A stretch of 64,000 nt of DNA from NCBI GenBank assembly GCA_963675565.2, contig CAXXYD010000004.1:1612001-1676000 (forward strand), in the 5' to 3' direction. Shown here in pieces: positions 53,633 through 61,471 of the stretch. Below the pieces are notes generated by a model, which made no database searches, had not been told where the DNA came from, and saw nothing but the letters and a program-made list of their open reading frames with translations. This DNA is from JARRKU01 sp963675565 (lineage in GTDB: Bacteria; Desulfobacterota; Desulfobacteria; Desulfobacterales; Desulfosarcinaceae). The position numbers and the translations under genes were made by a program. Each line of letters starts with the position of its first letter. Within the stretch, counting starts at the first letter, position 1.

Positions 53633-54763
53633 ATGAATTGTCGATCTGCAAGCGTATTCAAAGCCGTTTCGGCTGCATTGGTCTTCACAATGGTTCTGTG
53701 CGGCGCTGCGATGGCGGCCGACACTATTAAAATCGGCGTTGCCGGCCCACACAGCGGCGACCTGGCCTCTTACGGTATTCCCACAGTCAATGCCGCCAAG
53801 CTGGTTGTTGCCGATTGGAATGCCAATGGGGGCGTGCTGGGAAAACAAATCGAACTGGTTGTCGAAGACGATGTGTGCAAGCCTGAAGTGGCCACCAGCA
53901 CCGCGACCAAACTGGTCGGGGAAGATGTCGTTGCCGTTATCGGCCATATCTGCTCCGGAGCCACCAAAGCAGCCCTGGGCATTTACAACGGCTCTAAAAA
54001 ATTGGCTATATCGCCGTCCGCCACTAACCCGGCCCTAACCCAGAGCGGCGACTACCCCAACTTTTTCCGGACCATTGCATCGGATGACGCCCAGGCCCGC
54101 CTGGAGGTGGACTTTGCATTGGACGTGCTGAAAGTGAAAAAAATTGCTGTCCTGCATGACAAGGGCGACTATGGAAAAGGCCTGGCCGAATTTGCCAAAT
54201 CTTTTCTTGAAGCCGATCCACGCGCCGAAGTCGTACTGTATGAAGGCATTACCCCGAATGCCGTGGACTACTCTGCAGTGGTTCAAAAAATCAAACGGGC
54301 CAATGCGGAAGCCGTTATTTTTGGCGGATACCATCCTGAAGCCTCGAAAATTGTCACCCTGATGCGCAAAAAGAAAATGAAAACCTATTTCATTTCCGAT
54401 GACGGCGTTAAAGACGACACGTTCATCAAGGTAGCCAAGCAGTATGCCGAAGGCGTCTACGCCACAGGCCCGAAAGACGTCAGCAAAAACGCTCTGACCA
54501 AAGTCTACAATGACAAACACAAAGCCGAATTCAAATCCGATGCCGGCGCTTTTTTCGACAATGCCGTTTCCGCTACCATCGCGTTGTTGACTGCCATTAA
54601 AAATGCCGGGTCAACCGACTACGACGCCATCGTCAAGGCCCTGCGCACCAAAGAAGCCGACACACCTTTGGGCAGCATCAAATTTGACAACAGAGGCGAC
54701 GCCATCGGCGTCGGATTTGCCATGTACCAGGTGAAAAACGGCCAGTATATTGAATTGAAGTAA
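53633..54763 (+). CDS. livJ: Branched-chain amino acid ABC transporter, substrate-binding protein
   Basis: Periplasmic binding protein of the Liv family, 376 aa. A signal peptide ends near AMA-ADTIK. The mature start is IKIGVAGPHSGDLASYG, then VIGHICSGATKAALGIYNG, SPSATNPALTQSG and FRTIASDDAQA. The ligand is probably a branched-chain or other hydrophobic amino acid. GGAGGGG precedes the ATG. A strong hairpin after the gene separates it from the permease genes. Confidence 0.93.
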   Translation: MNCRSASVFKAVSAALVFTMVLCGAAMAADTIKIGVAGPHSGDLASYGIPTVNAAKLVVADWNANGGVLGKQIELVVEDDVCKPEVATSTATKLVGEDVVAVIGHICSGATKAALGIYNGSKKLAISPSATNPALTQSGDYPNFFRTIASDDAQARLEVDFALDVLKVKKIAVLHDKGDYGKGLAEFAKSFLEADPRAEVVLYEGITPNAVDYSAVVQKIKRANAEAVIFGGYHPEASKIVTLMRKKKMKTYFISDDGVKDDTFIKVAKQYAEGVYATGPKDVSKNALTKVYNDKHKAEFKSDAGAFFDNAVSATIALLTAIKNAGSTDYDAIVKALRTKEADTPLGSIKFDNRGDAIGVGFAMYQVKNGQYIELK

Positions 54764-54781
54764 AGATGCGTCCAGGTTGTC

Positions 54782-54821
54782 AATCAGGGAACAGGCCACC
54801 GGGTTTGTTCCCTGATTTTTT
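54782..54821 (+). terminator. Intrinsic terminator between livJ and livH
   Basis: A perfect 12-bp stem (AATCAGGGAACA with TGTTCCCTGATT), a 12-base loop and six Ts. It would let the binding protein be made in excess over the permease and ATPases. Confidence 0.85.
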
Positions 54822-54917
54822 CAAAATACGGCCCTCCAAAATCATGCCCCCAACCGCTGATGGGCAACACAGCAGCGGCAGGAACCGTAACGCATGGAAA
54901 CTTAAGGTGACCCCCCC

Positions 54918-55826
54918 ATGGATTTTGATTATTTTTTCGAACTGTTTCTCGGCGGACTGACCCGAGGCAGTATTTATGCTCTGATCGCGCTGGGTTACAC
55001 CATGGTCTACGGTATCATTGAGCTGATCAACTTTGCCCATGGCGAAATCTATATGATCGGTGCCTTCACCGGTTTAATCGTCGCCGGCCTGCTCACCCTG
55101 CTGGGATGGAATACCCTGGCCATCTTGGTCATTGCATCCATTGTGGCCGTAATTTATTCGTCGGCCTATGGCTGGACCATGGAAAAAATCGCCTACAAGC
55201 CGCTGCGAACGGCCCCTCGCCTGTCGGCCCTGATCAGCGCCATCGGTATGTCATTATTTCTGCAAAACTATGTACTGCTCGCGCAGACCTCTGATTTTCT
55301 CCCCTTCCCCAATCTGGTTCCCGACTTTAAATTTCTGGAACCCATCGAACACATCGTTCGATCTTCAGAAATCGTCATCTATATCGTCACCGCCATCGTC
55401 ATGGTGGCTCTGACTATCATGATCAAGTTTACCCGGGTGGGAAAAGCCATGCGGGCCACCAGCCAGGACCGCGATATGGCCATGCTGGTGGGTGTGAACG
55501 TCGACCGTGTCATCTCCATGACCTTCATTATCGGATCGGCAACGGCCGCAATAGGCGGTGTGTTGATTGCCTCGCACATTGGACAGATTAACTACTACAT
55601 CGGTTTCCTGGCCGGTATCAAGGCCTTCGTGGCCGCGGTCATGGGCGGTATCGGCAGTATGCCGGGCGCGGTTCTGGGCTCTCTGGTGCTCGGATGGTCC
55701 GAAAGTTTTTTTACCGGCTACATCTCCAGTGACTATGAAGACGTTTTTGCCTTCTTGTTCCTGGTCCTCATTCTCATTTTTCGACCTTCCGGCCTTTTGG
55801 GACGCAAAGAGACCAATAAAGTATAG
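54918..55826 (+). CDS. livH: Branched-chain amino acid ABC transporter, permease LivH
   Basis: A 302-aa inner-membrane permease with about eight helices. Family phrases are LGGLTRGSIYALIALGYTMVYGIIELINFAHGEIYM, FTRVGKAMRATSQDRDMAMLVGVNV, and GIKAFVAAVMGGIGSMPGAVLG. The EAA-like loop is present. A weak AAGGTG lies before the ATG. The leader contains the terminator described above. Confidence 0.95.
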   Translation: MDFDYFFELFLGGLTRGSIYALIALGYTMVYGIIELINFAHGEIYMIGAFTGLIVAGLLTLLGWNTLAILVIASIVAVIYSSAYGWTMEKIAYKPLRTAPRLSALISAIGMSLFLQNYVLLAQTSDFLPFPNLVPDFKFLEPIEHIVRSSEIVIYIVTAIVMVALTIMIKFTRVGKAMRATSQDRDMAMLVGVNVDRVISMTFIIGSATAAIGGVLIASHIGQINYYIGFLAGIKAFVAAVMGGIGSMPGAVLGSLVLGWSESFFTGYISSDYEDVFAFLFLVLILIFRPSGLLGRKETNKV

Positions 55827-55872
55827 CGTATCAATGGCTTGTGACTGACAGCAAGCAGGGAGAGCGGCAATC

Positions 55873-57102
55873 ATGTCGGATCGTGCACATGGAAAAGGCT
55901 TACTCAGCTGGGAAGAAATTAAAAAATCATTGATGGCGTGTGTCTGGTTCATGTTCCTGACCTTTCCCATCATGGTGATCCAGGTCAACACCATCCACCG
56001 CACCGTGGAATGGCGATGGTACCGCATGTTCTTCGTGGGTGGCGGCGCCTTTGTCCTGTCTTACATATGGCGCTATATGATCCGCCGCAAAGAAGCCGGC
56101 ATTAAAAAAGATGAAGCCAGCGACAAAAGCGTTCGCTCGCTGTCGCAAAGAATCATTTCCGACCCCAAGCTTTCCCGTCCGGCCCTGGCAGTGACCGGCC
56201 TTTTCTTTATCCTCTATCCTTTATTGTTTTCCCTTTACCAAATCGACATCATGACCACGGCTTTGATCTATGTCGTGGTGGCACTGGGTTTGAATATCGT
56301 CGTCGGGTTGGCCGGGCTCCTTGACCTTGGGTATGTAGCCTTTTTTGCTGTGGGCGCCTACTGTTATGCCTTGCTCAACTACCATTTCGGATTAGGGTTC
56401 TGGACCTGCCTGCCCATTGGCGGTGCACTGGGCTTTACTTTCGGTGTCCTGCTGGGTTTTCCTGTACTGCGGCTGCGTGGTGACTATTTGGCCATCGTGA
56501 CCCTGGGTTTTGGCGAAATTATCCGTTTGATTCTGGAAAACTGGAATGAGTTCTCGTTCGGGCCCAGCGGTATCGCCAATATTCCGCGCCCCGGACTTTT
56601 CGGCATTGAAATGTCGTTGCAGCAAAACCTCACGTACATCTACTATCTGATGATCCTTTTAACCCTGTTCACCATTTTTGTGGTGCGGCGGTTGCAGGAT
56701 TCCCGCATCGGCAGGGCTTGGATGGCCCTTCGTGAAGATGAGATCGCCTGCCAGGCAATGGGTGTCAACAAAACCCGCACCAAGCTCAGCGCTTTTGCCC
56801 TTGGTGCAACCTGGGCCGGTATGGGAGGGGTTGTTTTTGCCGCCAAAACCACCTTTATCAATCCGGCCAGCTTCACGATCTGGGAATCGGTGATCATACT
56901 CTGCTGTGTCGTTCTGGGCGGCATGGGCAGTATTGTGGGTGTCATTTCCGGCGCCCTGATCCTGAAACTGCTGCCGGAATATTTCCGCGCCTTTTCAGAG
57001 TACCGCATGCTCGCTTTCGGAGCAGTGCTGGTTCTCATGATGGTCTTTCGCCCCGGCGGCATCATCAGTGATGTGCGCAAAGTATACAAGTTTGAAAAAT
57101 AA
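55873..57102 (+). CDS. livM: Branched-chain amino acid ABC transporter, permease LivM
   Basis: A 409-aa permease. An N-terminal extension with two helices and a charged linker (about 15-95) precedes the core, which has YVVVALGLNIVVGLAGLLDLGYVAFFAVGAY, LRLRGDYLAIVTLGFGEIIRL, MALREDEIACQAMGVNKTRTKL and VLGGMGSIVGVISGA. All are usual for LivM. GGGAGAG stands about 12 bases before the ATG. Confidence 0.95.
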   Translation: MSDRAHGKGLLSWEEIKKSLMACVWFMFLTFPIMVIQVNTIHRTVEWRWYRMFFVGGGAFVLSYIWRYMIRRKEAGIKKDEASDKSVRSLSQRIISDPKLSRPALAVTGLFFILYPLLFSLYQIDIMTTALIYVVVALGLNIVVGLAGLLDLGYVAFFAVGAYCYALLNYHFGLGFWTCLPIGGALGFTFGVLLGFPVLRLRGDYLAIVTLGFGEIIRLILENWNEFSFGPSGIANIPRPGLFGIEMSLQQNLTYIYYLMILLTLFTIFVVRRLQDSRIGRAWMALREDEIACQAMGVNKTRTKLSAFALGATWAGMGGVVFAAKTTFINPASFTIWESVIILCCVVLGGMGSIVGVISGALILKLLPEYFRAFSEYRMLAFGAVLVLMMVFRPGGIISDVRKVYKFEK

Positions 57103-57119
57103 CAAGGAACGGCATTCGT

Positions 57120-57911
57120 ATGACAGCACCTGCACTGGCAGTTTCCAAGCTCACAATGGATTTCGGTGGCTTGAGGGCATTAGACACCCTTGATCTTGTG
57201 GTCGGCCGGGAGGAAATTGTGGCCCTGATCGGTCCCAACGGCGCCGGCAAAACCACCCTCTTCAATTGTATCACCGGCATTTATGCCCCCACCAAGGGCA
57301 CAGTGGATCTCACGGCACAAGACGGCATTACCCATCGGCTCAACGGCTTGAAGCCGGACCGGGTGACGGCCAAAGGCATGGCCAGAACCTTCCAGAATAT
57401 CCGGCTGTTTCAAAACATGACGGTGCTGGAAAATGTCATGATCGGCCGGCATTGCCGCATTAAAACAGGTATTCCGGGAGCCATTTTCCGCCCTCCAAAA
57501 ACCCGTAAGGAAGAAAAACAGGTTATTATCGACAGCTACGAGATTTTGGAACAATTCAAGCTTGAAAAATATGTTAACGAATTTGCAAAAAACCTCCCCT
57601 ATGGTGCACAGCGCCGACTTGAAATTGCCCGGGCGATGGCCACAGAGCCTTTTTTATTGCTTCTGGATGAACCTGCCGCTGGCATGAATGCCCAGGAGAC
57701 CAACGATCTGGATGATTTGATTGTCTGGCTGCGGGATCGGTTTCACGTTTCCATTCTGCTTATCGAGCATGATATGAAATTGGTAATGAGCCTGTCCAAC
57801 AGAATCTATGTGGTGGACTACGGCCGTAAAATAGCAGAAGGCTCCCCTGAAGCTGTGAGTAAGAACCCGGCGGTCATCAAGGCTTATCTTGGAGAAGAAG
57901 TTGATGCTTAA
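57120..57911 (+). CDS. livG: Branched-chain amino acid ABC transporter, ATPase LivG
   Basis: A 263-aa ATPase with Walker A GPNGAGKTT (about 39-47), the LivG insert with VTAKGMARTFQNIRLF, signature region LPYGAQRRLEIARA, Walker B FLLLLDEPAAGMN and the H-loop IEHDM. All catalytic motifs are intact, in contrast to the MCE ATPase at 49762. AAGGA precedes the ATG. It overlaps livF. Confidence 0.96.
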   Translation: MTAPALAVSKLTMDFGGLRALDTLDLVVGREEIVALIGPNGAGKTTLFNCITGIYAPTKGTVDLTAQDGITHRLNGLKPDRVTAKGMARTFQNIRLFQNMTVLENVMIGRHCRIKTGIPGAIFRPPKTRKEEKQVIIDSYEILEQFKLEKYVNEFAKNLPYGAQRRLEIARAMATEPFLLLLDEPAAGMNAQETNDLDDLIVWLRDRFHVSILLIEHDMKLVMSLSNRIYVVDYGRKIAEGSPEAVSKNPAVIKAYLGEEVDA

Positions 57912-58611
57912 GTTGCACGATATCAATACCTATTACGGGAACATTCAGGCCCTCAAGGGAATCACGCTTGAAATTGAAAAGGGTGAAATCGTTACCCTCA
58001 TCGGTGCCAACGGCGCCGGCAAAAGCACCACTTTGATGTCCATATCCGGCCTGGTGCCGCCACGGTCCGGTGAAGTGATTTTTGAAGGCCAACCCATCTA
58101 TCAGATGACGCCCAACCAAATCGTGGCTCAAGGAATCTGCCAGGTACCTGAAGGCCGGCGGATCTTTCCCTATTTGACCGTGGTGGAAAATCTCGATATG
58201 GGCGCTTTTCTTCGGAATGATAAAGACGGAATTGCCAAAGATCTGGAATATGTGCTTGACCTTTTCCCGATCCTGGCCGAACGCCGCAATCAGGCCGGCG
58301 GCACGCTGAGCGGCGGCGAACAGCAAATGCTGGCCATATCCAGAGCCTTGATGGCCAGACCGCGCCTGCTTTTGTTGGATGAACCTTCCCTGGGCCTGGC
58401 TCCCCTGGTGGTCAAACGCATTTTCGAGATCATCCAAAAGATCAATGCGGAAAACAACACCACCATTTTTTTAGTGGAGCAAAACGCCAACCTGGCTTTA
58501 AAGGTTGCCCATCGCGGCTATGTGATGGAAAATGGCCGGATCACCCTCGCGGACACGGCGGACAATCTGTTGGCCAACGAGGCGGTGCGGCAGGCCTACC
58601 TGGGCATATAA
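57904..58611 (+). CDS. livF: Branched-chain amino acid ABC transporter, ATPase LivF
   Basis: A 235-aa ATPase with Walker A GANGAGKST, VPEGRRIFPYLTVVENL, signature LSGGEQQMLAISRALM, Walker B LLLLDEPSLGLAPL and the H-loop position VEQNA (Gln-type, usual in LivF). The ATG at 57904 follows GGAG by 9 bases and lies inside the end of livG; a TTG at 57889 is also in frame. Last gene of the operon. Confidence 0.96.
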   Translation: MLKLHDINTYYGNIQALKGITLEIEKGEIVTLIGANGAGKSTTLMSISGLVPPRSGEVIFEGQPIYQMTPNQIVAQGICQVPEGRRIFPYLTVVENLDMGAFLRNDKDGIAKDLEYVLDLFPILAERRNQAGGTLSGGEQQMLAISRALMARPRLLLLDEPSLGLAPLVVKRIFEIIQKINAENNTTIFLVEQNANLALKVAHRGYVMENGRITLADTADNLLANEAVRQAYLGI

Positions 58612-58784
58612 CTGCAGCCTATCGGCTGAAGTGTCGAGTTTCCAATTGCCCGTTTCAAGTTGCGGTTCGCGCTGCGCGCGGCCCCGAGCTTATATAATGG
58701 CAGGATTCCTCAACTCGAAACCCGTGACTGGTGACTGGTCTTGTTTGACCTGGCCGCCAGGACCCTGTTTTACGATTGGATAAA

Positions 58785-59276
58785 TTAACGCCCGGAGCGT
58801 TTGGCGCTGCCCAGCACGGCTTTGATCTCTTCTTCATGCGCCTGGGCGTGTTCATATGCCCAACGAATGAATCGCTCCATCCGGCCCCTGCCGTGAAAGA
58901 CATGCCATCCCTGCCGGTCCAGATCACCATCCGACATACCACTGACGATACGCATGGTTTCTTTTCGAATTTCGCCAAAATGCCGGACCAGTTCATGAAC
59001 CGGACAGTCATCGAAGCGCGCCGTCTGTTTAAGGTTGAAGCGGTCCACATCGAAATCCTGGGGTGATCCCGGCCCGCCGGCCAAGATATTGCGAAACAGC
59101 CAATGCATCGACTTTTCGATGGCCACAAAATGGGCCAGCACCTGCTTCACCGTCCATTGGGCCCCATCCGGATAGACTTGAATATCCAGATCACGGGGGC
59201 TCAGGGAATTAAAAAAAACGATGGTCCGGTTCATCCCGGATTCAAGAGAAGCTAAAATCGCGCTGCGCCGATCCAT
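58785..59276 (-). CDS. DinB-like (DUF664-type) protein
   Basis: A 163-aa four-helix-bundle protein of the DinB/YfiT superfamily. The metal-binding His positions are hinted at by WTVKQVLAHFVAIEKSMHW (near 41-59) and YEHAQAHEEEI (near 140-150). Its function is unknown; relatives include thiol-dependent transferases. GGAGG lies 7 bases before the ATG. It is followed across a gap by an AT-poor segment (58612-58784) with short repeats and no gene. Confidence 0.75.
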   Translation of the reverse strand: MDRRSAILASLESGMNRTIVFFNSLSPRDLDIQVYPDGAQWTVKQVLAHFVAIEKSMHWLFRNILAGGPGSPQDFDVDRFNLKQTARFDDCPVHELVRHFGEIRKETMRIVSGMSDGDLDRQGWHVFHGRGRMERFIRWAYEHAQAHEEEIKAVLGSAKRSGR

Positions 59277-59297
59277 CTCTCATCCTCCCTTTTGTTT

Positions 59298-59933
59298 TCA
59301 CATGTCCCACACTGCATCGCCGCAAAAGGCCCCATGATCTCTGGCCAGAAACCGCTCTATGGCCGCTCGGACGTTTCCCAATCGAAAGCTGGCACCGTGT
59401 CCGGGGTAGCAAATGGATTCATCCGGCCAGGCCAGAATAACTTGCTTCAGGGTTTCGAGGGTTATTTGAAAGTCCGGCGGACAACCGGTCCTGCCGGGTC
59501 CACCCTCAAAAATGGAATCTCCCACAATGATACGGTGGTCGGATTCAATGGCAAAACTCAGGTGGTCGCAGGTATGCCCTGGGGTGTAAAAAACCCTCAA
59601 ACCATGTCGGCCGACAGCCACAAGATCTCCGTGCGATAGCCATCGATCCGCCTCGAATGGTCCTGTGCCGTCGCCAGGATGGGCCAGGACGGGAATATCC
59701 AGCAAGCGGCGCAACGTGTCCAGGGCACCGATATGGTCCGGGTGGGCATGGGTTACCAATATGGCCAGCGGTCGCGTTCCCTCGAGCATCTGAGCCAGCA
59801 CTTCAGGTTCATCCCCCGGGTCGATCAGCACGCTTTTGCGGCTTTGCGGACAAACCAGGGCATAGGTATTGAGCGACCAGGGACCCACTTGTCTGGAGTA
59901 CAGTTCAACAGACGGACATTCAACAATCTTCAT
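59298..59933 (-). CDS. MBL-fold metallo-hydrolase (glyoxalase II-like)
   Basis: A 211-aa metallo-beta-lactamase-fold enzyme. The metal motif THAHPDHIG (about 66-74), then TPGHTCDHLSF, VGDSIFEGGPGR and YPGHG match glyoxalase II-like hydrolases. The substrate cannot be named. The ATG at 59933 is chosen over an upstream in-frame TTG because the family starts there. It lies 2 bases after a small open frame on the same strand. Confidence 0.85.
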   Translation of the reverse strand: MKIVECPSVELYSRQVGPWSLNTYALVCPQSRKSVLIDPGDEPEVLAQMLEGTRPLAILVTHAHPDHIGALDTLRRLLDIPVLAHPGDGTGPFEADRWLSHGDLVAVGRHGLRVFYTPGHTCDHLSFAIESDHRIIVGDSIFEGGPGRTGCPPDFQITLETLKQVILAWPDESICYPGHGASFRLGNVRAAIERFLARDHGAFCGDAVWDM

Positions 59934-59935
59934 GG

Positions 59936-60163
59936 TTATTTTCTCTCGCAAAAGCAGTTCAAAGGACCGGCGACGGGTTCGCCCAGGGCGACCTCCGGCG
60001 GCAGATCGTCGCCGGGATGGTGTGGTGATTCGCCGAAGGGACCTGACACACTAATCCCATATCGTTTTTCTACCCCGTGGGCAAGACTTTCGGATCCACC
60101 GCTTATTACTGCACAAGCCGCTTTTTCAGCCTTTTTATGCGGTTCTATCGGGAAGCCCGACAA
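59936..60163 (-). CDS. Uncertain small open frame upstream of the MBL gene
   Basis: About 75 codons starting with TTG, or the tail of a decayed gene, ending 2 bases before the MBL start. The sequence includes two cysteines near the end (NCFCERK) and FGESPHHPGDDLPPEVALGEP. I do not recognise it. The spacing and codon use are compatible with a real gene, but there is no clear ribosome site. Confidence 0.3.
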   Translation of the reverse strand: MSGFPIEPHKKAEKAACAVISGGSESLAHGVEKRYGISVSGPFGESPHHPGDDLPPEVALGEPVAGPLNCFCERK

Positions 60164-60433
60164 TGGAAAAAGTAAGTTGTACTAATGACTGATGAGTTCA
60201 TAAACAGAACGCATTCATCCTGTTTTAGGTTTCAGATTGTGAATGACGCGAATTCAATTATAAATTCGACCCGATCCTTTGCCTATAACGCAATACCAAA
60301 AACCTGTTACGGTACACAAACGATCCATGAATGGCTATTTGCGAATTCATCAATGTTTAAGGTATTCCATCATCTCTATATGCTTTGGTTTAATTCAGTT
60401 GATATATTGCCGGCATTTTTATAAATAGGTTCT
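60164..60433. other. AT-rich intergenic region without a gene
   Basis: The sequence from about 60180 to 60430 is clearly richer in A and T than its neighbours. The one open frame here (79 codons) has no familiar features. It probably holds the promoter of the GAF-ANTAR gene. Confidence 0.4.
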
Positions 60434-61153
60434 ATGGAGCATACCCCTGACATCGCCCACGAACAGTATATCAAAGGCCTGATGGATATCAGCAGCGCCA
60501 TTACATCGGCTCTCTATCTGGAGGACATTCTCAAGCTCATCGTCATGGTGACCGCCAATGTCACCGGCTTCGCGATTTGCTCCCTCTGGCTGCTGGACGA
60601 AAACCTTTCGCCGCCCCAGATCGGGCTGAAAGCCACTCAGGCCATTTCTCCGGAATATGTAAAAGACCGCAGCCTTGGGCTGAACGAAGGCGTGGTGGGC
60701 CATGTATTGAGCACTCAAAAACCGTACACCATAAAAAATGTTCTGCGCAACAGGCGCTTCAAGGAAAAGGATATGGCCCGGCAACTGGGGCTGGCCTCAA
60801 TGGTGGGCATCCCGTTAAAGCTGAAAAACCATAAAGTTATCGGTGTACTGAACTGTTTCACCACCGAGCCGCATGATTTTACCAAAACCGAGGTCAACCT
60901 GCTGACGGCCGTAGCCAACCAGGCTGCCGTGGCAATCCTCAATACGGAATTGATGGTCAAAACCAAAGTCATCCAGGAAGAGCTGGAAACCCGCAAACTT
61001 GTCGAACGAGCCAAAGAACTGTTGATGCATCGAAAGAATTTAAACGGGAATGCCGCCTACCGCTGGTTGCAGAAAAAAAGCATGGACACCCGTAAATCCA
61101 TGCGCCAGATCGCCGAGGCCGTCATCCTGACCGATGAACTCTCCATCGAATAA
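60434..61153 (+). CDS. GAF-ANTAR transcription antiterminator
   Basis: A 239-aa cytoplasmic regulator. The GAF sensor domain spans about 18-170 (LKLIVMVTANVTGFAICSLWLLD, LNEGVVGHVLSTQKPY, SMVGIPLKLKNHKVIGVLNCF). The ANTAR RNA-binding domain spans about 185-235, with ERAKELLMHRKNLNGNAAYRW and SMDTRKSMRQIAEAVI. ANTAR proteins bind paired hexaloop hairpins and prevent termination. Candidate hairpins and a terminator lie just downstream, before the glutamate-synthase-like gene, which is the probable target. Confidence 0.88.
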   Translation: MEHTPDIAHEQYIKGLMDISSAITSALYLEDILKLIVMVTANVTGFAICSLWLLDENLSPPQIGLKATQAISPEYVKDRSLGLNEGVVGHVLSTQKPYTIKNVLRNRRFKEKDMARQLGLASMVGIPLKLKNHKVIGVLNCFTTEPHDFTKTEVNLLTAVANQAAVAILNTELMVKTKVIQEELETRKLVERAKELLMHRKNLNGNAAYRWLQKKSMDTRKSMRQIAEAVILTDELSIE

Positions 61154-61230
61154 AATTCCTTAAAAACACGCCCCGCCAGCGCTTGGGAGACCGGTTTCAT
61201 CGATCCCGGGGCAGATCCCCGTATTATTTC

Positions 61231-61259
61231 TTGACTTTTAAATTTAGCTAAACTAATTA
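61231..61259 (+). promoter_or_regulatory. Promoter before the glutamate-synthase-like gene
   Basis: TTGACT (61231-61236), a 17-base spacer, and TAATTA (61254-61259). The predicted start near 61266 is just before the first hexaloop hairpin. A short hairpin CGGGG-CAGAT-CCCCG (61207-61221) may end the preceding transcript. Confidence 0.5.
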
Positions 61260-61280
61260 AACTGTCTTAATTTTAGAACA

Positions 61281-61351
61281 CCTATCAATGGCGATAGGCG
61301 GGCATTGCCGCCCTACCCCAAAATTCGTTTTCAATAAAGACAAAGGCGTCT
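61281..61351 (+). promoter_or_regulatory. Candidate ANTAR-target hexaloop hairpin pair
   Basis: P1: CCTATC-AATGGC-GATAGG (61281-61298), 6-bp stem with a hexaloop having A1 and G4. P2: AGAC-AAAGGC-GTCT (61338-61351), 4-bp stem, again A1 and G4. Both loops fit the ANTAR target rule. The linker (39 bases, itself able to fold as CGG-GCATTG-CCG) is longer than usual. The right arm of P2 is shared with the terminator's left arm. Confidence 0.65.
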
Positions 61352-61381
61352 GCTGTCCAGGGCTGGATCAGGCGCTTTTTT
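61346..61381 (+). terminator. Leader terminator overlapping hairpin P2
   Basis: GCGTCTG (61346-61352) pairs with CAGGCGC (61369-61375), with an inner TCCA/TGGA stem, followed by six Ts. It lies about 90 bases before the glutamate-synthase-like start. Forming P2 would prevent it. Confidence 0.75.
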
Positions 61382-61471
61382 GCGTGCGGAAACCTGACGC
61401 CAACCCTGTTCCGCGCCAGAGCCGCTCCGGTCCCGTTGAAATCTAAACCAAAATGAACAGGAGAAGATCCC

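Noticed and set aside
60185..60424. 79-codon plus-strand open frame before the GAF-ANTAR gene
   Set aside because: AT-rich, no ribosome site and no family features; more likely a promoter region.
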